Of a DNA stretch of 64,000 nt, positions 25,619 to 32,890 are shown one piece after another. The DNA comes from Rhodococcus sp. RD6.2 (GTDB taxonomy: Bacteria; Actinomycetota; Actinomycetes; Mycobacteriales; Mycobacteriaceae), in contig NZ_CVQP01000008.1 of NCBI RefSeq assembly GCF_001040705.1, forward strand, positions 304,209 through 368,208. Direction: 5' to 3'. Numbering within the stretch: position 1 is the first letter of the stretch; every line of letters begins with the position of its first letter. Under the pieces are notes generated by a model, which was not told the origin of the DNA, ran no database searches, and was given only the letters and a program-made list of their open reading frames with translations. Made by a program: the position numbers and the translations under genes.

Positions 25619-26902
25619 TCAGCGGCGGAATCCTGCCAGCCATCGCATCAGTGGGTAGCCGACGAGAATGCCGACGGATCCCCATGCGATACCGCCGAGT
25701 TCGACCGACCCGATGGACAGGGTGAGGTCGCCGATGCCTGCGACGATCGCTGCGGCGACGACGGTGAGGTTCACGGGGTCGGTGAAGTCGACCTTCGCGT
25801 CAGCCCAGATGCGAACGCCGAGGATGCCGATGAGTCCGTAGAGGACGAGGGTGGCGCCGCCGATCACACCGTCGGGAACTGTGAAGACGAGGGCTCCGAA
25901 TTTCGGGGAGAACGCGAGCACGATCGCGGTCGCGGCGGCGACCCAGTAGGCAGCGGTGGAGTAGACGCGGGTCGCGGCCATGACGCCGATGTTCTCGGCG
26001 TAGGTCGTCGTGCCGGAGCCGCCGCCTGCGCCTGCCAGGGTGGTCGCGAGTCCGTCCGCGAACAACGCGTCGCCCGCGACGGCGTCGAGGTTGCGGCCGG
26101 TCATCGCGGACACGGCCTTGACGTGCCCGACGTTCTCGGCGATCAGGACGATGACGACCGGAAGCGTCAGGGCGATCACCGACCAGTTGAACTCGGGGCC
26201 GCGCAGGTGCGGGACACCGATCCACGCCGCATCGCGCAGTGCGTCGACGCGGGCGTCGTCGAGACCACCGGTGACGGCCGCGAACGCCCAGCCGACGACG
26301 ACACCGACGAGGATGCCGAGTCGGCCGAGCAGTCCGGGCCCGACCGCGGTGACGACGAGGATCGCGACCAGGGTCACGCCTGCGATCAGTGGTTGCGCTT
26401 CGAACGAGCCGACCGCTGCAGGCGCCAAGTTCAGGCCGATGAGCATGACGACGGCGCCGGTGACGACGGGCGGCATCACCGCGTCGAGCACTCGGGCACC
26501 CGCCATCCTCACGAGTACGCCGACGAGCATGAGCACGACGCCGACGGACAGCACCGCGCCGAGTTGCGCGGCGGGTCCGTCGGCGGCGGACGCGGTCAGT
26601 GGTGCGATGAAGGCGAACGACGATCCGAGGTAGCTGGGGACGCGTCCGCGCGTGATGAGCAGGAACAGCACGGTGCCGATGCCGGAGAACAGCAGTGTCG
26701 TCGTCACCGGGAACCCGGTGATCGTCGGAACCAGCAGCGTCGCACCGAACATCGCGATCACGTGCTGCATCCCGACGCCGACGGTGCGGGGCCAGCTGAG
26801 TCGCTCGTCAGGTGCGACCACGGCACCGTCGGCGATCGTTCTGCCGTTACCGTGCAGGGTCCATCCGAATCCGCCACGCGCGGCGATGTCTCGTTTGGTC
26901 AC
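25619..26902 (-). CDS. NCS2-family uracil/xanthine permease
   Basis: 427 residues, around 12-14 hydrophobic segments. Family landmarks: VGVGMQHVIAMFGATLLVP (Q and H in the first helix), SSFAFIAPL, the VIVLIAENVGHVKAVSAMTGR segment and the GGSGTTTYAENIGVMAATRVYS segment, the substrate site region of UraA-like transporters. It imports uracil or xanthine by proton symport; UraA-type residues suggest uracil. The start is a GTG at 26900-26902, 7 nt behind a TAGGAT -10 (leaderless). It faces the AraC gene at its end. Confidence 0.9.
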   Translation of the reverse strand: MTKRDIAARGGFGWTLHGNGRTIADGAVVAPDERLSWPRTVGVGMQHVIAMFGATLLVPTITGFPVTTTLLFSGIGTVLFLLITRGRVPSYLGSSFAFIAPLTASAADGPAAQLGAVLSVGVVLMLVGVLVRMAGARVLDAVMPPVVTGAVVMLIGLNLAPAAVGSFEAQPLIAGVTLVAILVVTAVGPGLLGRLGILVGVVVGWAFAAVTGGLDDARVDALRDAAWIGVPHLRGPEFNWSVIALTLPVVIVLIAENVGHVKAVSAMTGRNLDAVAGDALFADGLATTLAGAGGGSGTTTYAENIGVMAATRVYSTAAYWVAAATAIVLAFSPKFGALVFTVPDGVIGGATLVLYGLIGILGVRIWADAKVDFTDPVNLTVVAAAIVAGIGDLTLSIGSVELGGIAWGSVGILVGYPLMRWLAGFRR

Positions 26903-26915
26903 GAGGCAGATCCTA
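26903..26915 (-). promoter_or_regulatory. Leaderless -10 box of the NCS2 permease gene
   Basis: TAGGAT on the minus strand (26915-26910), 7 nt, GTG at 26902. This decides the start codon in the absence of a Shine-Dalgarno sequence. Confidence 0.45.
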
Positions 26916-26918
26916 GGA

Positions 26919-26936
26919 CGTCCGGGTGTCCGGACG
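26919..26936 (-). terminator. Hairpin behind the secreted lipase gene
   Basis: CGTCCGG-GTGT-CCGGACG, a perfect 7-bp stem starting 10 nt beyond the lipase stop. It sits immediately before the -10 of the permease gene. Confidence 0.5.
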
Positions 26937-26946
26937 GGAGCGTCGA

Positions 26947-28128
26947 TCAGCTCCCGGTGGACGGGGCAGGGGTCTCACCGTCGAACAGTGCCCGCACGAA
27001 CGGCAGGGTGTCGGGCAGCGAGGCGGCCATGGTTCCGCTGTGGTCCGTCGGGTAGGTCTTGAAGGTCACCGGCTCACCGTTCCGTGCGAGCGTGGACGCG
27101 AGGAGCAGCGTCGAGGGCATGATGATGTCGGTGTCCTTGAGGCCCTGACCCATGAAGAACGGCTTGTCGTAACCGGTTTCGGGGACACCCATGTAGTCGG
27201 CGAGGAAACCCTGGATGTTCGGGATCGTCGACAGCGGCTTCGCGAACAGCGATCCGATGACCAGTCCGCCGGCCGAGCTCTTGAGCTGGTCGTAGCACTC
27301 GGTCTCGGCCTTGGCGAGCCAACTGCGCCCGCTGTCGTTGAGGAGCGACGGAAGGTCGAGCTCGGGGTGCGCCGCGTTGAGGCCGGCAAGGATGTAGAGC
27401 GAGTACACGGTCAGTCCGCCGGGAAGCGCGACGGGCGGGAAGCCCGGACCGGCGAGCGCGACGATGTTCTCGATGTAGGCGGGCACTCCGGTGCCGACGG
27501 CGCCGCGGTAGTCGAGGTCGGGTCCGCCGAACTCGGTGGCGTAGCGCGCGGTGGTGATCGCCGCGCCCGCACCCTGCGATTGCCCGATCGCGACCCAGGT
27601 GTTCGACAGTGACGGTTCGACAGCGCGCCCGGCCTTGACCATGTCGACGACGTTGTGCGCTTCGGACTTGCCGTCGAGGTAGGCCATGGTGCCGGGGGTA
27701 CCCAGGCCGGCGTAGTCGCTCGCGACGACGGCGTAGCCCTGGTCGAGCCAGGTGCCGAGGTACGCGAAGTCCCGCTCACGCGCGCCGGGTCCGACGACGG
27801 ACGGTGCGCAGCCGTCGCCGAGGCCGACGGTGCCGTGCGCCCAGGACAGGACGGGCCAACCGCCTTCGGGTGCCGGACCTTCGGGGACGAAGACGGTGCC
27901 GGTGCTCAGCGCGGGCTCGCCCGTGGCTCCGGTGGTCCAGTAGGTGAGCTTCTTCGCGTCCGCGGAGCCGGGGTACCAGAGGTCGCGGGGCAGAGTCTCG
28001 CTCGCGGTGACGGTGCCGGGCGCGGCGGATTCGGGTGCCGCGACTGCGGGTGCGGCGCCGAGCAGGACGCCGCCGACGGCCAGGGCGAGGCCGAGTACTC
28101 CGGCGCGACGTCGGGTGGATCGGATCAC
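26947..28128 (-). CDS. Secreted lipase-family alpha/beta hydrolase
   Basis: 393 residues from the GTG at 28126-28128 (GAAGGA 6 nt upstream); the frame continues to 28167 without a better start. A Sec signal peptide (basic RSTRRR, hydrophobic VLGLALAVGGVLL, cleavage near AVAA) covers residues 1-31. The hydrolase belongs to the secretory lipase (LIP, PF03583-like) type: SWAHGTVGLGDGCAPS, VVASDYAGLGTPG and the nucleophile Ser184 in GQSQG, with a C-terminal TYPTDHSGTM carrying the likely His. It should act on extracellular acyl esters. The promoter overlaps a 16-bp palindrome, so a TetR-type repressor is likely. Confidence 0.87.
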   Translation of the reverse strand: MIRSTRRRAGVLGLALAVGGVLLGAAPAVAAPESAAPGTVTASETLPRDLWYPGSADAKKLTYWTTGATGEPALSTGTVFVPEGPAPEGGWPVLSWAHGTVGLGDGCAPSVVGPGARERDFAYLGTWLDQGYAVVASDYAGLGTPGTMAYLDGKSEAHNVVDMVKAGRAVEPSLSNTWVAIGQSQGAGAAITTARYATEFGGPDLDYRGAVGTGVPAYIENIVALAGPGFPPVALPGGLTVYSLYILAGLNAAHPELDLPSLLNDSGRSWLAKAETECYDQLKSSAGGLVIGSLFAKPLSTIPNIQGFLADYMGVPETGYDKPFFMGQGLKDTDIIMPSTLLLASTLARNGEPVTFKTYPTDHSGTMAASLPDTLPFVRALFDGETPAPSTGS

Positions 28129-28186
28129 GGGGATTCCTTCGTCGAGATCACACCGGTTCGTGGTCACGGCCGGTGTCGCGACACTA

Positions 28187-28210
28187 CGATTTGATTGACC
28201 ATATGGTCAA
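28187..28210 (-). promoter_or_regulatory. Lipase promoter with perfect 16-bp palindromic operator
   Basis: TTGACCATATGGTCAA at 28195-28210 is a perfect palindrome. Its first six bases (minus strand) can serve as the -35 TTGACC, with TAGTGT 18 bp on as -10. This placement fits repression by a TetR- or GntR-type dimer. The palindrome also overlaps the stop codon of the upstream PHP-domain gene (TCA, 28207-28209). Confidence 0.5.
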
Positions 28211-29217
28211 GCTTCTGCCCATTCGAGTAGCCGCTCGACCGGCCACGTGTTGACGATCCGCTCCACGGGCACCTCACAGGCCTGCGCCCGTTCGCACCCG
28301 TACCCCTGAAAGTCCAGCTGGCCCGGCGCATGCGCATCCGTGTCGATCGAGAACAGGCATCCCCGCTCGAGCGCCATCCGGATCAGCCGCGACGGCGGGT
28401 CACGGCGTTCGGGGCGACTGTTGATCTCCACTGCGGTGTCGAACTGCCTGCACGCCTCGAACACCACCTCCGCGTTGAAGTCCGACTCGGGTCTGGTGCC
28501 CCGGCCACCCTCGACGAGCCTGCCGGTGCAGTGCCCGAGCACGTCGACGACCGGGTTCGCCACTGCCCGCACCATCCGCCGCGTCATCGCGTGGTGATCC
28601 ATCCGCAGCTTCGAGTGCACGCTGGCGACTACGATGTCCAGCTCGGCCAGCAGCGAGGGATCCTGGTCGAGGCTGCCGTCGTCGAGGATGTCGACCTCGA
28701 TGCCGGTGAGTATGCGGAACGGCGCCAACTCGGCGTTCAGTTCGACGACGACGTCGAGCTGTCGGCGCAGCCGGTCGGCGGACAACCCGTTCGCGACCGT
28801 CAAACGCGGCGAGTGGTCGGTCAGCGCGCAGTACTCGTGACCGATCAGTGCCGCGCGGCGCATCATCTCCTCGATCGGACTGCCGCCGTCGGACCAGTCC
28901 GAATGGGTGTGCAGGTCGCCGCGCAGCGCCGCGAGGAGCTCGCGTCCGCCCTCGCCGATCTGCTGCGCCGCGTCCTTCACCTCGGACAGGTAGGCGGGCA
29001 CCTCCCCCGCCCACGCCTGCGCAATCACGGCCGCGGTCTTCGGCCCGATCCCGGTCAGCGCCGTCCACGTGTCGGTGCGGCCGTATCGGTTCCGTTGTTC
29101 GGGGGTCAGCTCCTCGACGACGTCGGCGGCGCGGCGGTACGCCTTGACCCGGTGCGTCTCCGCCCGACCGCGTTCGAGCCAGAACGCGATCTCCCGTAAC
29201 GCCTCGACGGGGTCCAT
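28207..29217 (-). CDS. PHP-domain phosphoesterase with N-terminal helix-hairpin-helix (PolX-C-like)
   Basis: 336 residues from the ATG at 29215-29217 behind GGATGGGGGA; an ATG 18 bases upstream is the alternative. Residues 1-80 form a helix-hairpin-helix region (WTALTGIGPKTAAVIAQAWAG). The PHP domain has all metal-binding motifs: DLHTHSDWSDG, ALTDHSP, GIEVDI, VVASVHSKL, GHCTGR, EINSRP and IDTDAH. The layout equals the C-terminal half of PolX-type DNA polymerases without a polymerase domain. It probably hydrolyses a phosphoester, perhaps on DNA. It stands alone between the lipase and ptsI. Confidence 0.85.
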   Translation of the reverse strand: MDPVEALREIAFWLERGRAETHRVKAYRRAADVVEELTPEQRNRYGRTDTWTALTGIGPKTAAVIAQAWAGEVPAYLSEVKDAAQQIGEGGRELLAALRGDLHTHSDWSDGGSPIEEMMRRAALIGHEYCALTDHSPRLTVANGLSADRLRRQLDVVVELNAELAPFRILTGIEVDILDDGSLDQDPSLLAELDIVVASVHSKLRMDHHAMTRRMVRAVANPVVDVLGHCTGRLVEGGRGTRPESDFNAEVVFEACRQFDTAVEINSRPERRDPPSRLIRMALERGCLFSIDTDAHAPGQLDFQGYGCERAQACEVPVERIVNTWPVERLLEWAEA

Positions 29218-29243
29218 TCCCCCATCCTGTTCCATCGGCCCGG

Positions 29244-30962
29244 CTAGCGCAGGATCTCGGCCGCCCGCTCGCGCGCCGTCGCCGGGTCGGCGGCATCGAG
29301 TGCGGCCTGCGCGGCGCGGCGGCACTGGTCCAGATCCACCGCCGCCAGCGCCGATCCGGTGGCCGCGACCGCGGAGGCTGCCATCGACAGCGACGTGACA
29401 CCTAGGCCGGCGAGGACGCACGCGAGCAGTGGGTCGGCGGCCGCTTCACCGCACACCCCGACGCCCTTGCCCGCGCGCGCACCGTCGGCGGCGGTCCGCG
29501 CGACCAACGCGAGCACCGCCGGCTGCCACGGATCGGTGAGGCCGGCGAGCGGGGCCGACATCCGATCGGCGGCCATCGTGTACTGGGTGAGGTCGTTGGT
29601 CCCGATCGACAGGAAGTCGACGTGTTCGAGTATCCGGTCGGCCAGCAATGCGGCGGCGGGAACCTCCACCATGACGCCGGGCACGAGACCCCGCGCGCGG
29701 GTGGCGGCCGCGAACTCGGCGGCCTCGGCGACCGTGGCGATCATCGGTGCCATCACCAGGACCGTCGCCGTCGACTCCCTCGCCGCGGTGGCGATCGCGT
29801 CGAGTTGACGCTCGAGCAGTCCGGGATGGTCGGCCGCGATGCGGTACCCCCGGACGCCGAGCGCCGGGTTGGGTTCCTCCCCGGTCGCGGCGAATCTCAT
29901 CGGCTTGTCCGATCCGGCGTCGAGGGTGCGGACCACGACCTTGCCCTCCGGGAACGCGTCGAACACCTCCCGATAGATCTGCGTCTGCTCCTCGACGCCC
30001 GGCTCGGTGTCGCGGTCGAGGAACGCCAGTTCGGTGCGGAACAGGCCCACCCCCTCGGCCGCGGACCTTTCGGCGGCGGCGCGGGCACCCGGGCCGTCCT
30101 GGACGTTCGCGAGAACCGCCACCGGATGACAGTCGCGGGTGCGTCCGGGACCCGTCCAGGACGCGGTGCGTTGCCGGACCTCCTCGGCATGTGCGACGGT
30201 CGACCGGGCCCGGCCGGGTTCGGGGTCCACCTCGACGGTTCCGGCGCTGCCGTCGACGAGAACCTGTGCACCCGAATCGATGTCGTCGAGCCCGGGCACG
30301 CCGACGACACACGGGATGCCCAGCTGCCGCGCGATGATCGAGGTGTGGCCGGTCGGTCCGCCCAGGGTGGTGGCGATCGCGACGACGAGCGTCGGGTCGA
30401 GCACCGCGGTGTCCGCGGGTGCGAGGTCGCGGGCCACGAGCACCGACGGCTCGGTCGGCGTCGGGACGCCCGGTTCGGGCATCCCGCGCAGTTCGGCGAT
30501 CACCCGATCGCGAATGTCCTTCAGGTCGGTGACCCGCTCGGCCATGAGGCCACCGAGCTTGGTGAAGACTGCGGCGAACTTGTCGGTCGCATCGGTGGCG
30601 GCGGACTCGGCGGGCGCCCCCGCGTCGACCAGTGCGGTGGCGGCGCCGAGCCAGCCACGGTCGGTGGCGAGACCAGCGGTGGCCCGGAGGACCCCGGCGC
30701 CCGCGCCCTTCACCCCGTCCGCCCGCGCGAGGAGCCTCGAGGACACGGCGTCCGCGGCGTCGAGGAAGCGCTGCTTCTCGGCCGGCCGGTCCGCGGCAGG
30801 CAGGTCTGCGCCGCGTGCCGGACGGCGGGGCCGCTCGCCGGGCCTGATCGTCGGGCCGTAGCCGACACCCGGGACGACAGCGGTACCGGCGAGCACGCGC
30901 CCCTCGGCCTGCGCACCCGCTTCCAGCTGCACCGAACCGTCTTCCGACCCGATCCCGTCCAT
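29244..30962 (-). CDS. ptsI: PTS enzyme I (phosphoenolpyruvate-protein phosphotransferase)
   Basis: 572 residues from the ATG at 30960-30962 (GGAG 5 nt upstream); a GTG two codons earlier is possible. N-terminal HPr-binding and phosphohistidine domains with His206 in GGPTGHTSIIAR, and a C-terminal PEP-binding barrel with GLFRTELAFLDRD, RTLDAGSDKP, GTNDLTQYTMA and the catalytic Cys in GVGVCGEAAADP. EI takes phosphate from PEP and passes it to HPr. It is divergent from fruR-fruK-fruA-ptsH, together making a full fructose PTS, as in Corynebacterium. Confidence 0.95.
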   Translation of the reverse strand: MDGIGSEDGSVQLEAGAQAEGRVLAGTAVVPGVGYGPTIRPGERPRRPARGADLPAADRPAEKQRFLDAADAVSSRLLARADGVKGAGAGVLRATAGLATDRGWLGAATALVDAGAPAESAATDATDKFAAVFTKLGGLMAERVTDLKDIRDRVIAELRGMPEPGVPTPTEPSVLVARDLAPADTAVLDPTLVVAIATTLGGPTGHTSIIARQLGIPCVVGVPGLDDIDSGAQVLVDGSAGTVEVDPEPGRARSTVAHAEEVRQRTASWTGPGRTRDCHPVAVLANVQDGPGARAAAERSAAEGVGLFRTELAFLDRDTEPGVEEQTQIYREVFDAFPEGKVVVRTLDAGSDKPMRFAATGEEPNPALGVRGYRIAADHPGLLERQLDAIATAARESTATVLVMAPMIATVAEAAEFAAATRARGLVPGVMVEVPAAALLADRILEHVDFLSIGTNDLTQYTMAADRMSAPLAGLTDPWQPAVLALVARTAADGARAGKGVGVCGEAAADPLLACVLAGLGVTSLSMAASAVAATGSALAAVDLDQCRRAAQAALDAADPATARERAAEILR

Positions 30963-31041
30963 GTCCACTCCTCGGCTCCGACTCGCTTCGACTTCCAGAT
31001 CACCCGACCCGGTCGTATGTGACCAGGATTACTCCAACCCA

Positions 31042-31071
31042 TTGACATGTCAACACACCCAGGCGTAAAAC
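31042..31071. promoter_or_regulatory. Divergent ptsI / fruR promoter region with palindromic double -35
   Basis: TTGACATGTCAA (31042-31053) is a perfect palindrome that presents TTGACA as a -35 on both strands. Plus strand: 18 bp on is TAAAAC (31066-31071), a plausible -10 for fruR. On the minus strand, towards ptsI, the matching -10 is weak (TAATCC with 16-bp spacing). Confidence 0.45.
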
Positions 31072-31094
31072 AACATAAACCAACATTCATTCAG
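31070..31094. promoter_or_regulatory. Candidate FruR operator (direct repeat CAACAT)
   Basis: CAACAT occurs at 31071-31076 and 31082-31087, an 11-bp repeat just behind the predicted -10 and ahead of the fruR ribosome-binding site. DeoR-type regulators often bind such AT-rich direct repeats. The AT-rich stretch stands out from its GC-rich surroundings. Confidence 0.35.
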
Positions 31095-31106
31095 GCAGGA
31101 GGTCAC

Positions 31107-31868
31107 ATGTACGCGGAAGAGCGACAGCAGGCGATCGCGGGGCTGATCAGCCAGCGCGGGCGGGTGTCGGTCGCCGATCTCGCCGGCACCTACGACGTGA
31201 CCACCGAAACCGTCCGACGCGACCTGGCCGCACTCGACCGGCTCGGACTGATCCGCCGCGTGCACGGAGGCGCCGTGTCGGCCTCCGCGATCACCCTCGG
31301 CGAGAAGGAACTCGGCGAGCGCGAACACAGCAACGCGCCCGCCAAGGACCGGATCGCCGCAGCAGCACTGAAGTACCTGCCGTCGACCGGCGGCAGCATC
31401 GTCCTCGACGCCGGAACCACGACCTCGAGGATCGCGGCGCAACTGCCGTCGGATCGTGACCTCACGGTCGTCACCAACTCGATCCCCGTCGCGACGCGCT
31501 GCACCGGCCGACACACCCTGCAGATCCTCGGTGGACGCGTCCGAGGCGTCACACAGGCAGTGGTCGGAGATCAGGCGGTCGCGACGCTCACGTCGCTGCG
31601 CGTCGACGTCGCCTTCGTCGGCGCCAACGGCATCACCGCCGAGCACGGACTGTCCACGCCGGACTTCGACGAGGCCGCCGTGAAGTCCGCGCTCGTCAGG
31701 TGCGCCAATCTCGTTGTCGTCGTTGCCGACTCGAGCAAGTTCGGCCGCGAGGATCTCGTGCGTTTCGCCGCCGTCGACGAGATCGACGTACTGGTGACCG
31801 ACGTCGACCTCGATCCGCTGGCCCGTGCGGCGTTCGAGGACCACGGTGTGGAAGTGGTGCTCGCATGA
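31107..31868 (+). CDS. fruR: DeoR-family transcriptional regulator of the fructose PTS
   Basis: 253 residues from the ATG at 31107, with AGGAGG 4 nt upstream; an earlier in-frame ATG at 31047 falls in the promoter. The N-terminal DeoR HTH (ERQQAIAGLISQRGRVSVAD, TTETVRRDLAALDRLGLIRR) is followed by the sugar-phosphate-sensing domain (GGSIVLDAGTTTSRIA, VTNSIPVA, FVGANGITAEHGLSTPD, VVVADSSKFG). It probably senses fructose 1-phosphate and represses the operon and ptsI. Its stop overlaps the fruK start (ATGA). Confidence 0.88.
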   Translation: MYAEERQQAIAGLISQRGRVSVADLAGTYDVTTETVRRDLAALDRLGLIRRVHGGAVSASAITLGEKELGEREHSNAPAKDRIAAAALKYLPSTGGSIVLDAGTTTSRIAAQLPSDRDLTVVTNSIPVATRCTGRHTLQILGGRVRGVTQAVVGDQAVATLTSLRVDVAFVGANGITAEHGLSTPDFDEAAVKSALVRCANLVVVVADSSKFGREDLVRFAAVDEIDVLVTDVDLDPLARAAFEDHGVEVVLA

Positions 31869-32881
31869 TCGTCACACTCACCGCCAACCCGAGCCTCGAC
31901 ACCACCATCGAACTGGCCGGACGCCTCGAACGCGGCGCCGTGCAGCGCGCCAGGTCCACGACAACCGATCCCGGCGGCAAGGGCGTCAACGTCGCCCGGG
32001 TGGTCACGGCTGCGGGCAGCCCCGCACTGGCGATCCTGCCCGCCCGCGACGACGACCCCCTGGTCACGGCCCTCGCCGACCGCGGTGTCGCTCACCGACT
32101 CGTCTCCACCGGACGCCCCGTCCGGGCCAACGTCACCGTCACCGAACCGGACGGCACCACCACCAAGATCAATCCGCCGGGCGCCACTGTCGACGCCGAA
32201 CACCTGGAGGCACTCGCCGACCTGGTGTCCCGGCACGCGGCCACCGCAGACTGGGTGGCGCTGTGCGGGTCTCTTCCGCCGGGGGCACCCGACGACTGGT
32301 ACGCGACGCTCGTGCGGGCGCTGCGGACGCTGCCGTGCGCCGTCGCGGTCGACACCTCGGACCTGCCGTTGCGGGCGCTCGCCGCAGGCTTCCCCGACAC
32401 GGCACCCGACCTGATGAAACCGAACGCGGACGAACTCGCCCAGCTCACCGGCTGCGACGGCGGCGCCCTCGAGGCCGCTGCCGAGCAGGGCGACCCCGAC
32501 CCGACGGTGCGGGCGGCCCGCGCACTCGTCGACCGCGGCGTCGGGACGGTGCTCGTCACCCTCGGCGGTGCCGGAGCCGTCCTCGTCACGGCCGACGGTG
32601 CGTGGTTCGCCCGGGCACCGCGGATCACTCTCCGGAGCACCGTCGGCGCGGGAGACGCATCGCTCGCCGGTTACCTGCTGGCCCGGGTCTCGGGTGAGTC
32701 CCCCGATCGCGCACTCCAACTCGCCGTTGCGCACGGCACCGCGGCGGCGGCCCTTCCCGGCACCGCGCTCCCCCGCCCCGATCAGGTCGACCGCGACGCG
32801 GTCACTGTGACCACCCCCGGCGTTCCCGTCGCGGGTGTCGCATCATCCACCCCGGTCGCCGACCCGGCCTCCGATCTCTGA
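31865..32881 (+). CDS. fruK: 1-Phosphofructokinase
   Basis: 338 residues from the ATG at 31865, which overlaps the fruR stop. PfkB-family sugar kinase: N-terminal TLTANPSLDTTIEL, sugar-binding PGGKGVNVARV, and the C-terminal anion-hole/ATP motif STVGAGDASLAGYLL. It phosphorylates fructose 1-phosphate from the PTS to fructose 1,6-bisphosphate. Position between fruR and fruA fixes the fructose assignment over tagatose. A short Val/Ala/Pro/Ser tail follows the kinase core. Confidence 0.93.
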   Translation: MIVTLTANPSLDTTIELAGRLERGAVQRARSTTTDPGGKGVNVARVVTAAGSPALAILPARDDDPLVTALADRGVAHRLVSTGRPVRANVTVTEPDGTTTKINPPGATVDAEHLEALADLVSRHAATADWVALCGSLPPGAPDDWYATLVRALRTLPCAVAVDTSDLPLRALAAGFPDTAPDLMKPNADELAQLTGCDGGALEAAAEQGDPDPTVRAARALVDRGVGTVLVTLGGAGAVLVTADGAWFARAPRITLRSTVGAGDASLAGYLLARVSGESPDRALQLAVAHGTAAAALPGTALPRPDQVDRDAVTVTTPGVPVAGVASSTPVADPASDL

Positions 32882-32890
32882 GGATCCGAC

